A DNA stretch of 64,000 bases, from positions 9,440,675 to 9,504,674 of the forward strand of contig NC_087078.1 in assembly GCF_026151205.1 (NCBI RefSeq), written 5' to 3'. The stretch is from Bolinopsis microptera (Eukaryota > Ctenophora > Tentaculata > Lobata > Bolinopsidae). How positions within the stretch are numbered: the stretch's first letter is position 1; every line of letters begins with the position of its first letter. Below the pieces are notes generated by a model that worked only from the letters and a program-made list of their open reading frames with translations, ran no database searches and was not told where the DNA came from. Below, in pieces: positions 49,389 to 60,376 of this stretch. Both the position numbers and the translations under genes were made by a program.

Positions 49389-49880
49389 GAAATGAAATGA
49401 AATGAGGTATTTATATCCCGCTCATATGATTAACCAACAACACAAGGAAGGTGGTTAACCATGTCAGAGCGGCTGACTGTGAGTGATGTGAGCAAATGTG
49501 TAAAAGTGAACTAAAGTATAACTCGTCATAAGGTAAAGACAAAATTAAAACATCTTTTATTGTAAACCACACTAAACTAAATAGAAGCAGAAACCATACA
49601 ATACATGTAGGTAAAATAAAGGTACAGTGACATAATCAGTCAAGAAAGAGACAGATCCTAGAAAGTTAGACATCAAGACATAAAATGGAGTGCGGTAAAA
49701 AATAGAAGCCAACGTGTCTTGCAAAGTGAAGACAATGGAAAGAAAAAACATCAGAACTGATTATATAAATGATTCTTTAACATTCGCTTGAAACAGTTGG
49801 TATCAGTAATACTTCTCAACATCAGCGGAAGAGAGTTCCATGCAACCGGTGCATGGCTTGAAAAACGTCTGTCATCAACT
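49389..49880 (-). mobile_element. 3' end of a CR1/L2-type LINE
   Basis: On the minus strand, about 49875-49751 encodes the typical C-terminal tail of LINE ORF2 proteins (DDRRFSSHAPVAWNSLP, then CFKRMLKNHLYNQF and a TGA at 49751-49753). It is followed by a 3' UTR and a short (ATTTC)n tail at 49389-49405, next to GCGGGATATAAATACCTC. It is a 5'-truncated copy located between SLC30A6 and DAXX. Confidence 0.8.
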
Positions 49881-50069
49881 TTGGATCTTTTATTCTTTTA
49901 AAACAATTTAAAAAAATACCATCAGTGTATAATTACAGCGGGAGTTTTACAAGAGTTTTTTTTTCAGATCAACTATGCAGATAATCTATACTTGATATAG
50001 TACAAATATCGGCTTTCGAACAAGTAAAACCAAATTAAGAATATACCGCTGCTAGCAGCTCATTTTAAG

Positions 50070-53000
50070 TCAATCATCATCGTCGTTGTCAATATCGTTG
50101 TCATTTTCATCGTCATCATCATCATCTTTTTCGGATTCTTCACTTTCGCTTTCACTTTTCTCCTCTTCACTATTTTCACTTTCACTATCACTTTTATCTT
50201 CAGCTTGTTTATTTAATTGCTGGATAGCTCCGTCTTTTTTATCTTTGTTCTTGTCTTGGTCTTTGTTTTCCCCGTCAAGTTTATCTTTGTCCTTATTTTC
50301 GTCATCACTGCCTGCTTCGTCATCGAATATATCGTTGTCAAGCAATTCTCGTTCCAGCTGTTTGGCATCAAACCTAAAATCGCGTGTTTCAAATTAAATA
50401 TTCTGCGATATCATCACTCATCAGACTTATAAAAATCAAGCCTCAAAAGTTGACGAATTTTTACGGTTTATAAAAAAAAACCTTTAAAAAAATATTAATT
50501 AAGAGTCCATTATCAGCACTCTTACGTGGATTGAATGTTCTGGAGTTTTCGTCGGGCATCAGTTTTATTCCTCTTCAGTTGTTTCCGCAGCATAGGATCT
50601 TCTTTAGCGGGGTCTTTAGTAATGTCCACCTGGTCCATCAGATGAAACCCACCGTCCAACCTGAGTAAATGTGGAGTTATAGGACGTGAATCTTGACTAA
50701 TGATGGGTAGGCGATGTTAATTGTTTAACTAGCTATTAAAAGGAGCAGTTTGGACTTTGGAGCATATTAATATTATATTACTTTATAAGTATCTACGCCT
50801 GCAGTTAGTAGCCCAGTGATTATTTCAACAAGTACACATAAGGGGGACATAATTGTAATTCTGAGACTGATGTGCTGCATATTTTGTTAATATTACTCCA
50901 CTATCGTCAGTATTGTGCAATTCGTACAATAATTAAAATCTCTCACTCGATAATTGCTAAGGGTAAGGGTTACATAAGCTAAAGAATCGCACTCAACACC
51001 TGTTAAGGGGAGCGATTTTTATTATCATATTATACTTTTATTGTCCCGGTCATCAAAGCGTGATCTTTCTAAAATTTACGCAACATTTGTCAAGTTTATA
51101 CATGTGTTTTCGTCTTTCGCAAGAAAGTTGACCTTAAATGGCTTATTTTGCCACGATGCTAGGCCAGGTATTATCTAAAACAATAAGAAAATAAATAAAA
51201 GTTCGAATGTCAGGTGTAAACGTGAACAAATATTACTTCAGCTCAGTATTCTTTTAAGGTTGGGGCGAATGGGTGCCTTGAGAAAAATTGCTCTAAAAAG
51301 TTTCTCCCCGTCAGTTTCAGTCTGATAACTTTTTGGGTTGTTTGATTGACAACATATTCCTGAAGAGAAACCTACGTTAAGAATTTATTCACATAATATA
51401 TGTGTTATTAATTGGAATTCTTGCCCTTACTATCAACACTTGTTGAGAGGAGTGATATGTACTTAGTATTATATATCTTAGTATATTATATTATCGTATA
51501 ATCGTCCCGACGGTCGTCTAAGCTGGGTTTTCCGAAGAAAATGTACGTCGATCTCGCACTATTTTTCAATTCTATAATATCTTATTTGTTTTTGTCTTTC
51601 TGGCTCACGGAGAATTTACTTCGAATAACTTAATTACGACAATAATAGAGTATGAACAATCTAAGACAGAGAGATTAAATTTTTCTTAAATTTTCGGTAT
51701 AAACGTGAACAAATATTACTTCAGTTCCGTTTTTCTGTGTGACTGTATCTGAGATCCAGCGTCTAGGAACACTTGCTTGGCCAATGTTTTCACTTTTTTC
51801 TCCTTCATTGAAATTTTGCACTCTTTTAAACCCCGCTCGATCAGACGTCTGACATCCTGAATATCTGGAAATTTCTGAAAATATAATTAGGTTTAGGATT
51901 TATGCTATTAGTGGTAAATAAGCAGGATTTCATTTTACAATATTTAATTTCCAGCCAGATTAAACGGGTTTAATGGGTTAGGAAACCTGTCGTGCGTTGA
52001 GTCTTTCTTCAATATACTGGGATAAGACTGGAATGCCACAGTTAACTTTCACGTTGAAGTAGTAATGACAGTTTAGGTCACCTTGAACCTCTTCTAACTT
52101 TTGTAAAACCTTCCTATGTTTCTTCTTCAACTTTGCCTCCTGAAAACGTTGCCGGTTATTTAAATTAAATAATATAGGCTCAGTTGAACTATTTTGGGGG
52201 TGAAGAAAGTGAAAGCATTCTGGTTTCAGCACTGCACCTTGGTTCAAACACTATCAATTTTTAACATGCCATATAATATAGTGCGAAATTTGCTAATTTT
52301 CAGTATGTGAATTGTGATCGGTCCAACGGTCAATCCACGTGTTATGACATAACATCACGTATTAAACAATCATAACATGCAAACCTGTAGGTATAGATTA
52401 CCCCACTTGTCCATCTCTTCACAATCAATATCAGCCTCCTGGACAGCCTTGATCCGTCTGGCTAACCGGACTAGTTTCCGGCTCAGTTTCTCCACTTGTG
52501 CTACTTTCTGCTTGTACTCCTCCGACTCTTCGTCCACTTCCGGGTCAGGGTCATCTTGAAATATTTTGCTAGTCTCTCTTCAATCAATATTTAATTAATT
52601 TATTCAGCGCATTTAATTAATGTTTATATACATACTTGGAGATGTAGAGATAAGAAGAGAGAGCGACGCTGATTATAATTGTTCCTTAAATACTAACACA
52701 TATATTTAGAGATAAAATCATCAAAAGCATCTCACCTTCGCTCTCAGATTCCTTGTTCGGCTCACTATCGTCAGAGTCGCTAACCACGGTAATACGTGAG
52801 CTGCTAGGCTGTGCATCCATCTTAAAACAGGCTGGTATCTTAAATCCAGTCACTGCAGGTCCTGCAGGTTTCAAACTAACTCTCTTTTTCTCTGGCTCTT
52901 TGCTTTTATCCGGTTGGGGAGGGTTTAGAGATTGTACTGATAGCCTTTTAGGTTGTTCAGTATTTAGAGATTGTAATGATATCCTTTTAGGTTGTTCAGG

Positions 53001-54781
53001 ATTAAGAGATTGTAATGATATCCTTTTAGGTTGTTCAGTATTTAGAGATTGTAATGAAAGCCTTTTAGGTTGTTCAGGATTTAGAGATTGTAAATATGAT
53101 ATCCTTTTGGGTGGTTTAGGGAAGAAGATATTACTAACTGGATCAGTTGTTTTTGTTTTGTTTTCATCTTGTTTCATATCAGAAGGGGTTTCAGAAGGAG
53201 TTTCAGAAGGGGTTTCAGAAGGGGTTTCACATGGCATCACGTAATCTGGTCTCAAGGTAACTTCACGGGACTTGTTTTGAAGTGGACCAAGTTTAATCTC
53301 CACGTATTGCACATTCCCGGGTTTCACTGAGGTAATCATGCAGTCACGTGATGTCTCCTTAATAAACTCAATGCTTTTCTGGGATAACGAAATAGGAGTG
53401 TGCCGCTCGGGTCGTTCGTCACTCTCCATCTCGTAATTTGAGATATCCTCCTTTTCGACGAGACTCTGACTGGAGGGTATAGTCAAGTCATTAGGACCGA
53501 CTTCAGCACGTTCGTCCGTTTTTTGTTTTGCGGGGTTTGTATTTTGACCAACAACAAAAATAACAGAGTCAGATGATTCTTCTCCAGCTTCCATACGCGA
53601 TTCTTCAGTAGAAGTAGACACTTCGACATCATTAATGATAGTCAATGATTCGCCGCAATCAGGTTCGCTGTTAATTAGACCAACAATTTCTTCTCTTTGA
53701 TCTTCAACAGGAGGATCAATAATTTCTAACGAACCAGACACTGGAGTAGTTACGACCGTGTTCTGTTTTGTTGGGTTCGAATTCTGACCAACGATGAAAA
53801 TGACGGGGTCTGATGATTCTTCTTCAACTTCCCTCCTTGTTTCATCTTCAGAAGTAGACGCACCGGCTATAGTCAAGGATTCGCCACAATCAGTTTCCTT
53901 GTTGATAGGACTGACAACTGTATCTCCTTGATCGCCCTCATTTGGTTCAATTATCTCTAAAGAGTCAGACGTTGATGATTTGTGTCTCCTCTGTTTGATC
54001 TCCTGTTTCATTTCGGACAATTCACAAGAAACGTTTTCAGGAGCTGGCAGATTCTCGACAGCTTCCTCTGGTGGCGATGTTTCAGTCCCCAGCTCATGCA
54101 TGTTATCATTGAAAATTCTAACGGAATCCGATGTCGAACTCTTATCGCTGGAAGAATTGTCGGACTCTATCTCTGTAGCAGAGAGCAGTTCGGATGAGGT
54201 TGGGATATTTTGCTGAGTTTCAAGAGTTGCGATTATACAGGAGTATTTTAATAAGTCATCTCTGTTCAGAACATTTGTACTCAAGCTATTCCTTTCTTCC
54301 TCAGTATTCTCCTCATCGTGATCTTCTGTTTCTTCGCATTTTCCGGAATCTTTCTCCCTTTCAGTTTTATCTGATTTTCCTTCAGAAGAATTTTCTATAT
54401 TATCGGGATCAATTTCCTCCGCTTCTTCGGTGGTTGCATTCTTTTCCACTTTCCGTATTTTGTTCACTTTCATCTTCGTTCTTTTTATTAGAGGCAATAA
54501 TAGTGATATCTCCAATATTCCCAACACTCTCCGGAGAAGTTTCTTGAGCACACTTCGAAGGATCCATTTGTTTGCTTCCAACTTCACCGTAATCAGTGTC
54601 AGAAAGATCATTTGAGTCGCAGCCAGATTTAGAATTCTCGCTCTGATCGGTGGCGTCTATGTTTGTGGGGAAAGGAATTAAATCCTGGTCGATAAGAGGC
54701 GAGGACAAGTTGCTTGAAGACTTGGCTGCCGATGGAGAGGTCGCTTTCTCGTCACGTGGTATCGATATAGATGTCCTGGAA
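50070..54781 (-). CDS. DAXX: DAXX homologue (H3.3 histone chaperone), 5' incomplete
   Basis: Exons on the minus strand: 54781-52736, 52554-52385, 52139-51987, 51874-51720, 50660-50526, 50373-50070, phases matching from 52736 on. The four middle exons encode the DAXX histone-binding domain: KLVRLARRIKAVQEADIDC, YIEERLNARQ, KFPDIQDVRRLIERGLKE, LAKQVFLDAGSQIQ, GFHLMDQVD and LRKQLKRNKTDARRKLQ, each alignable with human DAXX as I recall it. The last exon is the acidic tail (about 100 residues, Asp/Glu/Lys/Ser). DAXX deposits histone H3.3-H4 with ATRX and binds SUMO. The large first exon is a disordered, acidic region with LQSLNPEQPKRI-type repeats, SETP repeats and SUMO-interacting motifs (DITIIASN; RITVVSDSDDSE). 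Unlike human DAXX, this long region precedes the histone-binding domain. A 1-nt frame break lies near 54440-54450 (run of four A on the sense strand): upstream and downstream frames are both acidic and coding-like, so an indel or assembly error is likely. The N-terminal helical bundle exon was not found. Confidence 0.88.
50990..51740. repeat. Diverged intronic duplication including a splice donor
   Basis: Two related segments in the DAXX intron, about 50990-51245 and 51428-51740, share ACGTGAACAAATATTACTTC plus flanking phrases such as TGTTTTCGTCTTTC / TGTTTTTGTCTTTC. The second overlaps the end of exon 51720-51874. On the sense strand both contain GCTGAA or ACTGAA followed by GTAATATTTGTTCACG, so the real donor has a decoy copy about 490 bp into its own intron. 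Confidence 0.7.
52925..53235. repeat. DAXX: In-frame coding repeats of DAXX exon 1
   Basis: Five tandem units of about 36-39 bp (52925-53110) encode LQSLNPEQPKRIS-like blocks, and four 15-bp units (53178-53230) encode SETP blocks. Both are multiples of three and lie in the disordered region next to the histone-binding domain. Confidence 0.9.
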
Positions 54782-55115
54782 CTGAAATAATACGATATTT
54801 AGTGAAATAGAGAAATTGACTTTTTATCGACCCCAAGTTTTCCGCCCGACAGAATTGTAGCCATGTTATTGATATTTTGATAACAATTGTGCAATGTTAT
54901 TAAACGAACTGGTACTACCATTTAACGTTTGTTATATGTTATACAATAGCGTTATGATCTTATGTTCAAACAATATCGTTACATGTAATACGATACAGCT
55001 AATTATACTTATTAGTCACACGAAAAGCCTCACAAGACCACTGTATGGTTATCACGGTGAAGTGACGAGGCTTTATTTAGCGCTATATAGAGAGTAAGAA
55101 TTCTTATAATAGTAT
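54782..55115. other. Intron/intergenic DNA before the tRNA gene
   Basis: Acceptor side of the next DAXX intron (TTATTTCAG at 54782-54790). No upstream DAXX exon is identified up to the tRNA. Confidence 0.4.
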
Positions 55116-55227
55116 GTCAGGATGGCCGAGTGGTCTAAGGCGCCAGACTCAAGAGTAATCTTGCATTCGTACGAATGAGCATTCTGGTCCACGAATGTGG
55201 GCGTGGGTTCAAATCCCACTTCTGACA
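55116..55227 (+). tRNA. trnL-CAA: tRNA-Leu(CAA) with a 28-nt intron
   Basis: The cloverleaf is complete: acceptor GTCAGGA pairs with TTCTGAC, D-arm GCCGAGTGGTCTAAGGC, anticodon stem CCAGA/TCTGG, anticodon CAA at 55150-55152, a long class II variable arm (CCAC/GTGG), T-arm GTGGGTTCAAATCCCAC and discriminator A. An intron at 55154-55181 follows position 37, as in other animal tRNA-Leu(CAA) genes. It contains a perfect 14-nt palindrome CATTCGTACGAATG. A-box and B-box promoter elements are intact. Confidence 0.97.
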
Positions 55228-55767
55228 CTTTTGCTGCACTGGTTAAGCACTCAAATTAAGTTAATCTGGAAATTTCAATACTTTCTGGGTGGAACCTCTT
55301 GTGGGTAATTTATAATTACAAATTATAATTACAATTATAATTACTAATTATCCCTGACAACAAGGAGCCTGTTGATGTCGTACAGACTTTTAGGATGCAC
55401 AAATTTTAAAATTTTTGTTATAACATAATATTATAATAATACATATAATATAAGTATTCATTCCATATTGTAAAAAATGTTCAAGAACTTACATAAAAAT
55501 TAAAACTGACTAGATTTCAGGATCTTGGTTTGGTTTGGTTGATTCGTTTCATACGTTTAGTCAAGAGCCGACGTTTCGAACACTTAAATTTGGGTACAGT
55601 TCTTTTTTAAATATTATTATATAATTATCAATCATGAAGACCATCGACACTGTCCGCGCAACCATAACAACGACATGCTAATTGGACAGCTACAAAGGAA
55701 TGCCAATTGAGCACTGAGCTGCAATAGTTAATTAAGTCACAGAAATGTGGCATTTTTAACATTATAG
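55228..55767. other. Intergenic DNA ending in a dispersed repeat
   Basis: AT-rich. The part from about 55640 to 55767 is the left half of the dispersed repeat also seen at 29760-30080. Confidence 0.5.
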
Positions 55768-57017
55768 GGGGGGGGGGGGTGACATGTCTCCAATGTCTCC
55801 AATGTCTTTTGTCTTTTTTGAAAAGATAGGGTGCAGAGACAAGTCCTGGAGACATTGGAGACATTGGAGACACAGCTTTTGGAGACATTGGAGACATTGG
55901 AGACATTGGAGACAAAGCTTTTGGAGACATTGGAGACACTGGAGACGTAGATGTATGATTGGAGAAGGAGGAGGATCTAGGAGGAGGATGACCCAGGAGG
56001 AGGACTCAGGAGGAGAAGGAGGAGGATGAGGACTCAGGAAGAGGACTGAGGAGGACTGAGAAGGAGGAGGACTGAGGAGTACTGAGGAGGATGGCTGAGG
56101 AGGATGGCTGAGGAGGATGACTGAGAGGGAGGAGGAGGAGGAGGAAGAGGAAAAGGACTGAGGAGGAGGAGTAGGACTGAGGAGGAGAAGGAGGAGGACC
56201 TAGGAGGAGGACCCAGAAGGAGGACTCAGAAGGAGGAGGAGGAGAACTCAGGAAAAGGACTGAGAAGGAGGAGGACTCAGGAGTACTGAAGAGGATGACT
56301 GAGGAGGAGGAGGAGGAGGAGAAGGACTGAGGAGGAGAAGGAGAAGGTGGAGGAACTAGGAGGAGGATGAACCAGGAGGAGGACTCAGGAGGAAGAGGAG
56401 GAGGACTCAGGAGGAGGACTGAGAAGGAGGAGGACTGAGGAGAACTGAGGAGGAGGAGGATGAGGACTGAATAGGGGGGGGGACTGGGGGAGGACTGAGG
56501 AGGAGGGGGACTTGGGGAGGACTGAGGAGGAGGAGGAAGACTGACGAGAAAGATGAGGAGGAGGACTGAGGAGGAGGACTGATGATTGAGGAGGAAGAGG
56601 AGGAGGATGAAGAGGAGTAGGAGGACTCAGGAGGAGGAGGACTCAGGAGGAGGAGGACTCAGGAGGAGGAGGACTCAGGAGGAGGAGGAGAACGACTGAG
56701 GAGGACTGAGGAGGAAGAGGAGGAGGAGGAGGAGGAGGAGGAGGAGGAGGAGGAGGAGGCTGTGTCTCCAATGTCTCCAAAAGCTGTGTCTCTAATGTCC
56801 CCAATGTCCCAAATGTCCCCAATGTCTCCAATGTCTCCAAAAGCTGTGTCTCCAATGTCTCCAAAAGCTATGTCTCTAATGTCCCCAATGTCCCAAATGT
56901 CCCAAATGTCCCAAATGTCTCCAATGTCTCCAAAAGCTGTGTCTCCAATGTCTCCAATGTCTCCAATGTCTTTGTCTTTTTCGAAAAGATAAGGTGCGGG
57001 AGACATTGGAGACATGC
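55768..57017. mobile_element. G-tract foldback element with homopurine core
   Basis: 1250 bp, flanked by 8-bp repeats CATTATAG (55760-55767 and 57018-57025). The left end is a G run then TGACATGTCTCC; the right end is GGAGACATG then a single C. Both arms are tandem repeats of GGAGACATT / CCAATGTCTCC type in inverted orientation and contain the matching phrases TTTGAAAAGATAGGGTGC and TCGAAAAGATAAGGTGC. The core (about 55950-56755) is almost pure purine, GGAGGA / GGACTGAGGA repeats. The related sequence at 29760-30080 lacks the element at exactly the duplicated CATTATAG. Confidence 0.88.
55950..56757. repeat. 800-bp homopurine (GGA/GAGGACT) tract
   Basis: Nearly uninterrupted purines with scattered CT, repeated as GGAGGAGGACTGAGGA variants and ending in (GGA)n. 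It forms the core of the foldback element at 55768-57017. Long homopurine-homopyrimidine tracts with mirror symmetry can form triplex (H-) DNA. Confidence 0.9.
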
Positions 57018-57638
57018 CATTATAGTGCCTGACAACAATACATTTTATTTTGAGCAGTGCATTAGGGGGTATGTATATGGGTCACGTGGCTAATAGCCGG
57101 TACGTCTACGTCTGAGCATGCTCGGTTAATAGCTATACCAAAACTATGCCTGTAATGTCGAAAACGTTATTTTTTGTGTGTACCAATATGTTCGACTTCA
57201 AATGAACATGTCCAATGTCCATATACTTTTGAGGCGACATACTGCGTTTAAAGATACTTTTCAGCAGGATTACTGTAACTAAGACTTGGGCCAATGTTTA
57301 AACTTGGGCCAATGTTTAAACTTGGGCCGAAGTTACATCCTGGTTACGGTTACGATTCTCCAAAAACAATTCATATGAACATAACATTATTATGATGTAA
57401 TGTATCTAATATTCCCATTGTTAAGAACGATTATAAAGTCGAGGAATAGTAAACAACGGCATTCAACATGGCGCTCCAGGGTACCTCGTCATAATCGACA
57501 ATTACCCTCAATCTCATGCTCAAACAATGAAAATATGGAAATAAGCTCCGACTCTCATGCGCCTAGCACTAATTGCTGTGGAGAAATTATAAAAATAATA
57601 GGCCTGATCATCTCCTCTTCACATACCTGGACCAGTCA

Positions 57639-57714
57639 ATCTCGTAATAGAACTCTCGTAATAGAACTCTCGTACTATAACTCTCGTAATATAACTCTCG
57701 TACTATAACTCTCA
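57639..57714. repeat. Short tandem repeat, about 17 bp period
   Basis: Five imperfect copies of CTCGTAATAGAACT / CTCGTACTATAACT. On the minus strand they run up to a donor-like sequence TGGTCCAG|GTATGTG at about 57624-57632. No gene is assigned. Confidence 0.7.
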
Positions 57715-57918
57715 AGCTTAGTTTTATTTTCGTTACTCACACATACAGACATTTTGGAGACAGTATTTTCCTAAAGGGATAAGTATCAGTCGAATCTGTT
57801 AAATAAATCACACGAATCCGGGCCTCATGTGACTTTTTCATTACTTTTTCATTATATTCGATTAGTGGTAATCTTTCTTCGCTCTTATGAGTGGGTCGAT
57901 CATATAGTTTAATAGTTG

Positions 57919-58512
57919 GTGACGAAGTGTGAGTCTCCACTCAGTGTTTTAAAACAATTAGTTGTCGACGTTTCGGCAACATGCCTTTGTCATATGAAAC
58001 AAGCGCGTCACGGTCCATTGCGTGGTTAGATAAATTGATATATTATAATATATGTATAATTATATTGTTTTGTTGATATGTCGTGTAAGTCTGTGGAGTA
58101 GTAGCAAGAAGGTATCGTATACATTTTAATTTGTTCTCTTGATTATTTATTAATGATTCAAATTCTGTATTTTATGTAGGGTCGGCACCAATGTAATTAT
58201 GGTTTTACCACCGTGTTTTGGTTCAGCCGAAATTAATTTTACTATGATGTTTACATAATGTTTCTCACTCCAGCTGCAGTCTGGTAGTGTTGAGTCTCAG
58301 GAATATTTTTCTAGCTATCATTTTCCATGTTTTTGCCTCACAGGAGATATTGTGGTCTTTTCTAAATAAAACTGTAATGCATTTGTAACTGTAAAGTTTA
58401 TCTGAATTTTGAAATAATAGACAGGACCACAGGACGTTACAATAACTTACATTGCCGAAACGTCGATAACTAATTGTTTTGAAACACTGAGCGGAGACTC
58501 TCACTTCCTCAC
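57919..58512. mobile_element. MITE-like element with about 70-bp inverted ends
   Basis: The left end (57919-57985: GTGACGAAGTGTGAGTCTCC ... TTAGTTGTCGACGTTTCGG) and right end (58447-58512: CCGAAACGTCGATAACTAA ... GACTCTCACTTCCTCAC) are inverted copies of one another with a few mismatches. The interior has no ORF. Target duplication is not clear. It lies shortly upstream of the GPCR at 58777. Confidence 0.65.
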
Positions 58513-58776
58513 TTAGGTTAAAATATAGTAGCGCCAGATCATATGACTTTTCCGTAGGTTTATTGTGAGTTCGTTATATTTGTTTAGTATATATGTTGAT
58601 AATAGAGTATAAGAGTAACGCAGACAAAAGTCGTGCGATTAAGTTTGCCTCTCTTATTTGCCACTGATGAATAAACGTGCAAAACGGGCATCATTTACAT
58701 CATGTCGGAATTATTCTATATCTTTAATTGTACCATGAAACTACTTGTTTGTTATTATCATCAAATTTCAGATAGG

Positions 58777-59937
58777 ATGGATAACTCATCCGCTCGGATT
58801 ACAACAAGTTGGAGTACAACAATTTCTGGATTCAACCCCGCTGTAGATGTGACCTACGGGTTCATCGTATGTCTGTGTTTCCTAATCGGAACAGTGGGCA
58901 ACATGGCCAGCTTCCTCTACTTCAAGGCACAGAAAAAAGACATTTCAAATTTTATCTATATGCTGATAACAGCCAACGACATACTGATCAGCATTACAGT
59001 ACTACCTGTAGGAATATCTCTTTGGTCAAGAAGACGGCCAGGTATTTTGTTTGGTAGCGAGATTGGTTGCGCGGCTTGGTGTTACGTGTGGAAGATAGGA
59101 GTTGATCTCAGTATATTCTTCGTGGTCTGCCTAGGAATAATGAGGACAACCGCACTGCTGAGACCTTTTAAACAGCAACAAAGAAAATATCTGATAATGG
59201 CAGTAATAACGTACTTAGCGATACGATTAACTATAGCAATAGTAATTCATATCAAACAAGAGGGTATGAGAGTAGTATTCAACCCCGTTTTTACACGCTG
59301 CGTTTTCAATACACCTATCACATACAACAGCACTCTTCTTCTTATATGGAATATCAGTGATTTCCTGTTCCACATAACTCCTCCAATCGTTGTCGCAACA
59401 AGTTGTGTAATATCAGCTGTGTTGCTGTTAAGAACCAATCAGCAAGTACGACAGACGGAGCTACAAAAGTCAAGAAACAGAGCAACATTAACCATTTTAC
59501 TGTTCGCTCTGCTCTATGGAGTGTGTAATGTCCCTGGTGCTGTTGTATTGGTGTTAGCAACATACGCTCATCACAGTGATAATAAGGAATGGCTCGTGAA
59601 TTTGAGCAGTTTTGATAAACAACAATACTTCATGTTTGCGATTTGTACTCTGCTGCTAGCAGCTAACTCTGCAGCTAACCCGATCCTTTATTTTTGGAGA
59701 ATGCCTGGGTTGAGAGATTTTATCAGAGGGACTTCGAGACTAAACAGAGTAATAAGGAGGCGTCCGAACAATGCTAATCAGCTTGAGTGGGGGCGTGAGA
59801 TCAGAGATGCCGGAATCAATGACAATCGATATTTACAAAGAGCTGCGACAATACTAGACCACTTATACAACTGTAGAAGAAACATTTTTGTAACAGAAGC
59901 TAACAAAATAAATAAATACTTGAAAGCATTGACCTGA
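58777..59937 (+). CDS. Rhodopsin-like GPCR, single coding exon
   Basis: 386 residues from ATG 58777, which lies just after an acceptor-like AAATTTCAG, suggesting a 5'UTR intron; an upstream in-frame ATG at 58702 would add 25 residues that look intronic. TM1 VCLCFLIGTVGNMASFLYF, TM2 MLITANDILISITVLP, TM3 with Cys (GCAAWCYVWKIGVDLSIFF), TM5 FLFHITPPIVVATSCVISAV, TM6 TILLFALLYGVCNVPGAVV, TM7 LLAANSAANPILYFWRMPG, which has the NPxxY motif. The DRY position reads GIMR. N-terminal NSS and NST-type sites may be glycosylated. Ligand unknown. It is not closely related to the pair at 11-17 kb. Confidence 0.88.
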   Translation: MDNSSARITTSWSTTISGFNPAVDVTYGFIVCLCFLIGTVGNMASFLYFKAQKKDISNFIYMLITANDILISITVLPVGISLWSRRRPGILFGSEIGCAAWCYVWKIGVDLSIFFVVCLGIMRTTALLRPFKQQQRKYLIMAVITYLAIRLTIAIVIHIKQEGMRVVFNPVFTRCVFNTPITYNSTLLLIWNISDFLFHITPPIVVATSCVISAVLLLRTNQQVRQTELQKSRNRATLTILLFALLYGVCNVPGAVVLVLATYAHHSDNKEWLVNLSSFDKQQYFMFAICTLLLAANSAANPILYFWRMPGLRDFIRGTSRLNRVIRRRPNNANQLEWGREIRDAGINDNRYLQRAATILDHLYNCRRNIFVTEANKINKYLKALT

Positions 59938-60376
59938 TGTGACAAGCTTTTTGAGATGGGTATTATTTATCAGATGTTCATAGCATTGATTTATTATTAT
60001 TGAAAATATTACCTATCAATACCAATTAATTATTGTCTACTATATATTTTACTAAGTTTTGGATTGTTTTTGTCTAAACAGAGTTCCTTCGTATTCATAT
60101 CTTCATAAATTCCATTTAGGTATTTATGAAGATATTAAAGCGTTATATTTTTATACATTCAATGTTCGTACTATTTCTTTTTCAAAGTAAGTTTTAAGTA
60201 TTTACGTGATTCAGCGATTACGTGATTTTATGAGCCTATTATTCCAAGTTTTCGATCACAGACCCTCTTTTGCCGACACAGAATTCATAAAACGGAGCAT
60301 GATAATTTCAATTTGGTATTTTATGGGAAACTATCACTGCCTTAGATAGAAAATTAAAGATCACTAAAATCGAAAT
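59938..60376. other. Intergenic DNA between convergent genes
   Basis: 3' flanks of the GPCR (plus strand) and the multi-SIM gene (minus strand); nothing else recognised. Confidence 0.5.

Noticed and set aside
54409..54611. An intron to explain the DAXX frame change near 54440
   Set aside because: Acidic coding-like sequence continues without a gap on both sides, and no GT-AG pair fits; a 1-nt indel is simpler.
55628..57015. MSPMSP, GDIGDI and poly-Pro/Ser ORFs
   Set aside because: They translate the CCAATGTCT and GGA repeats of the foldback element.
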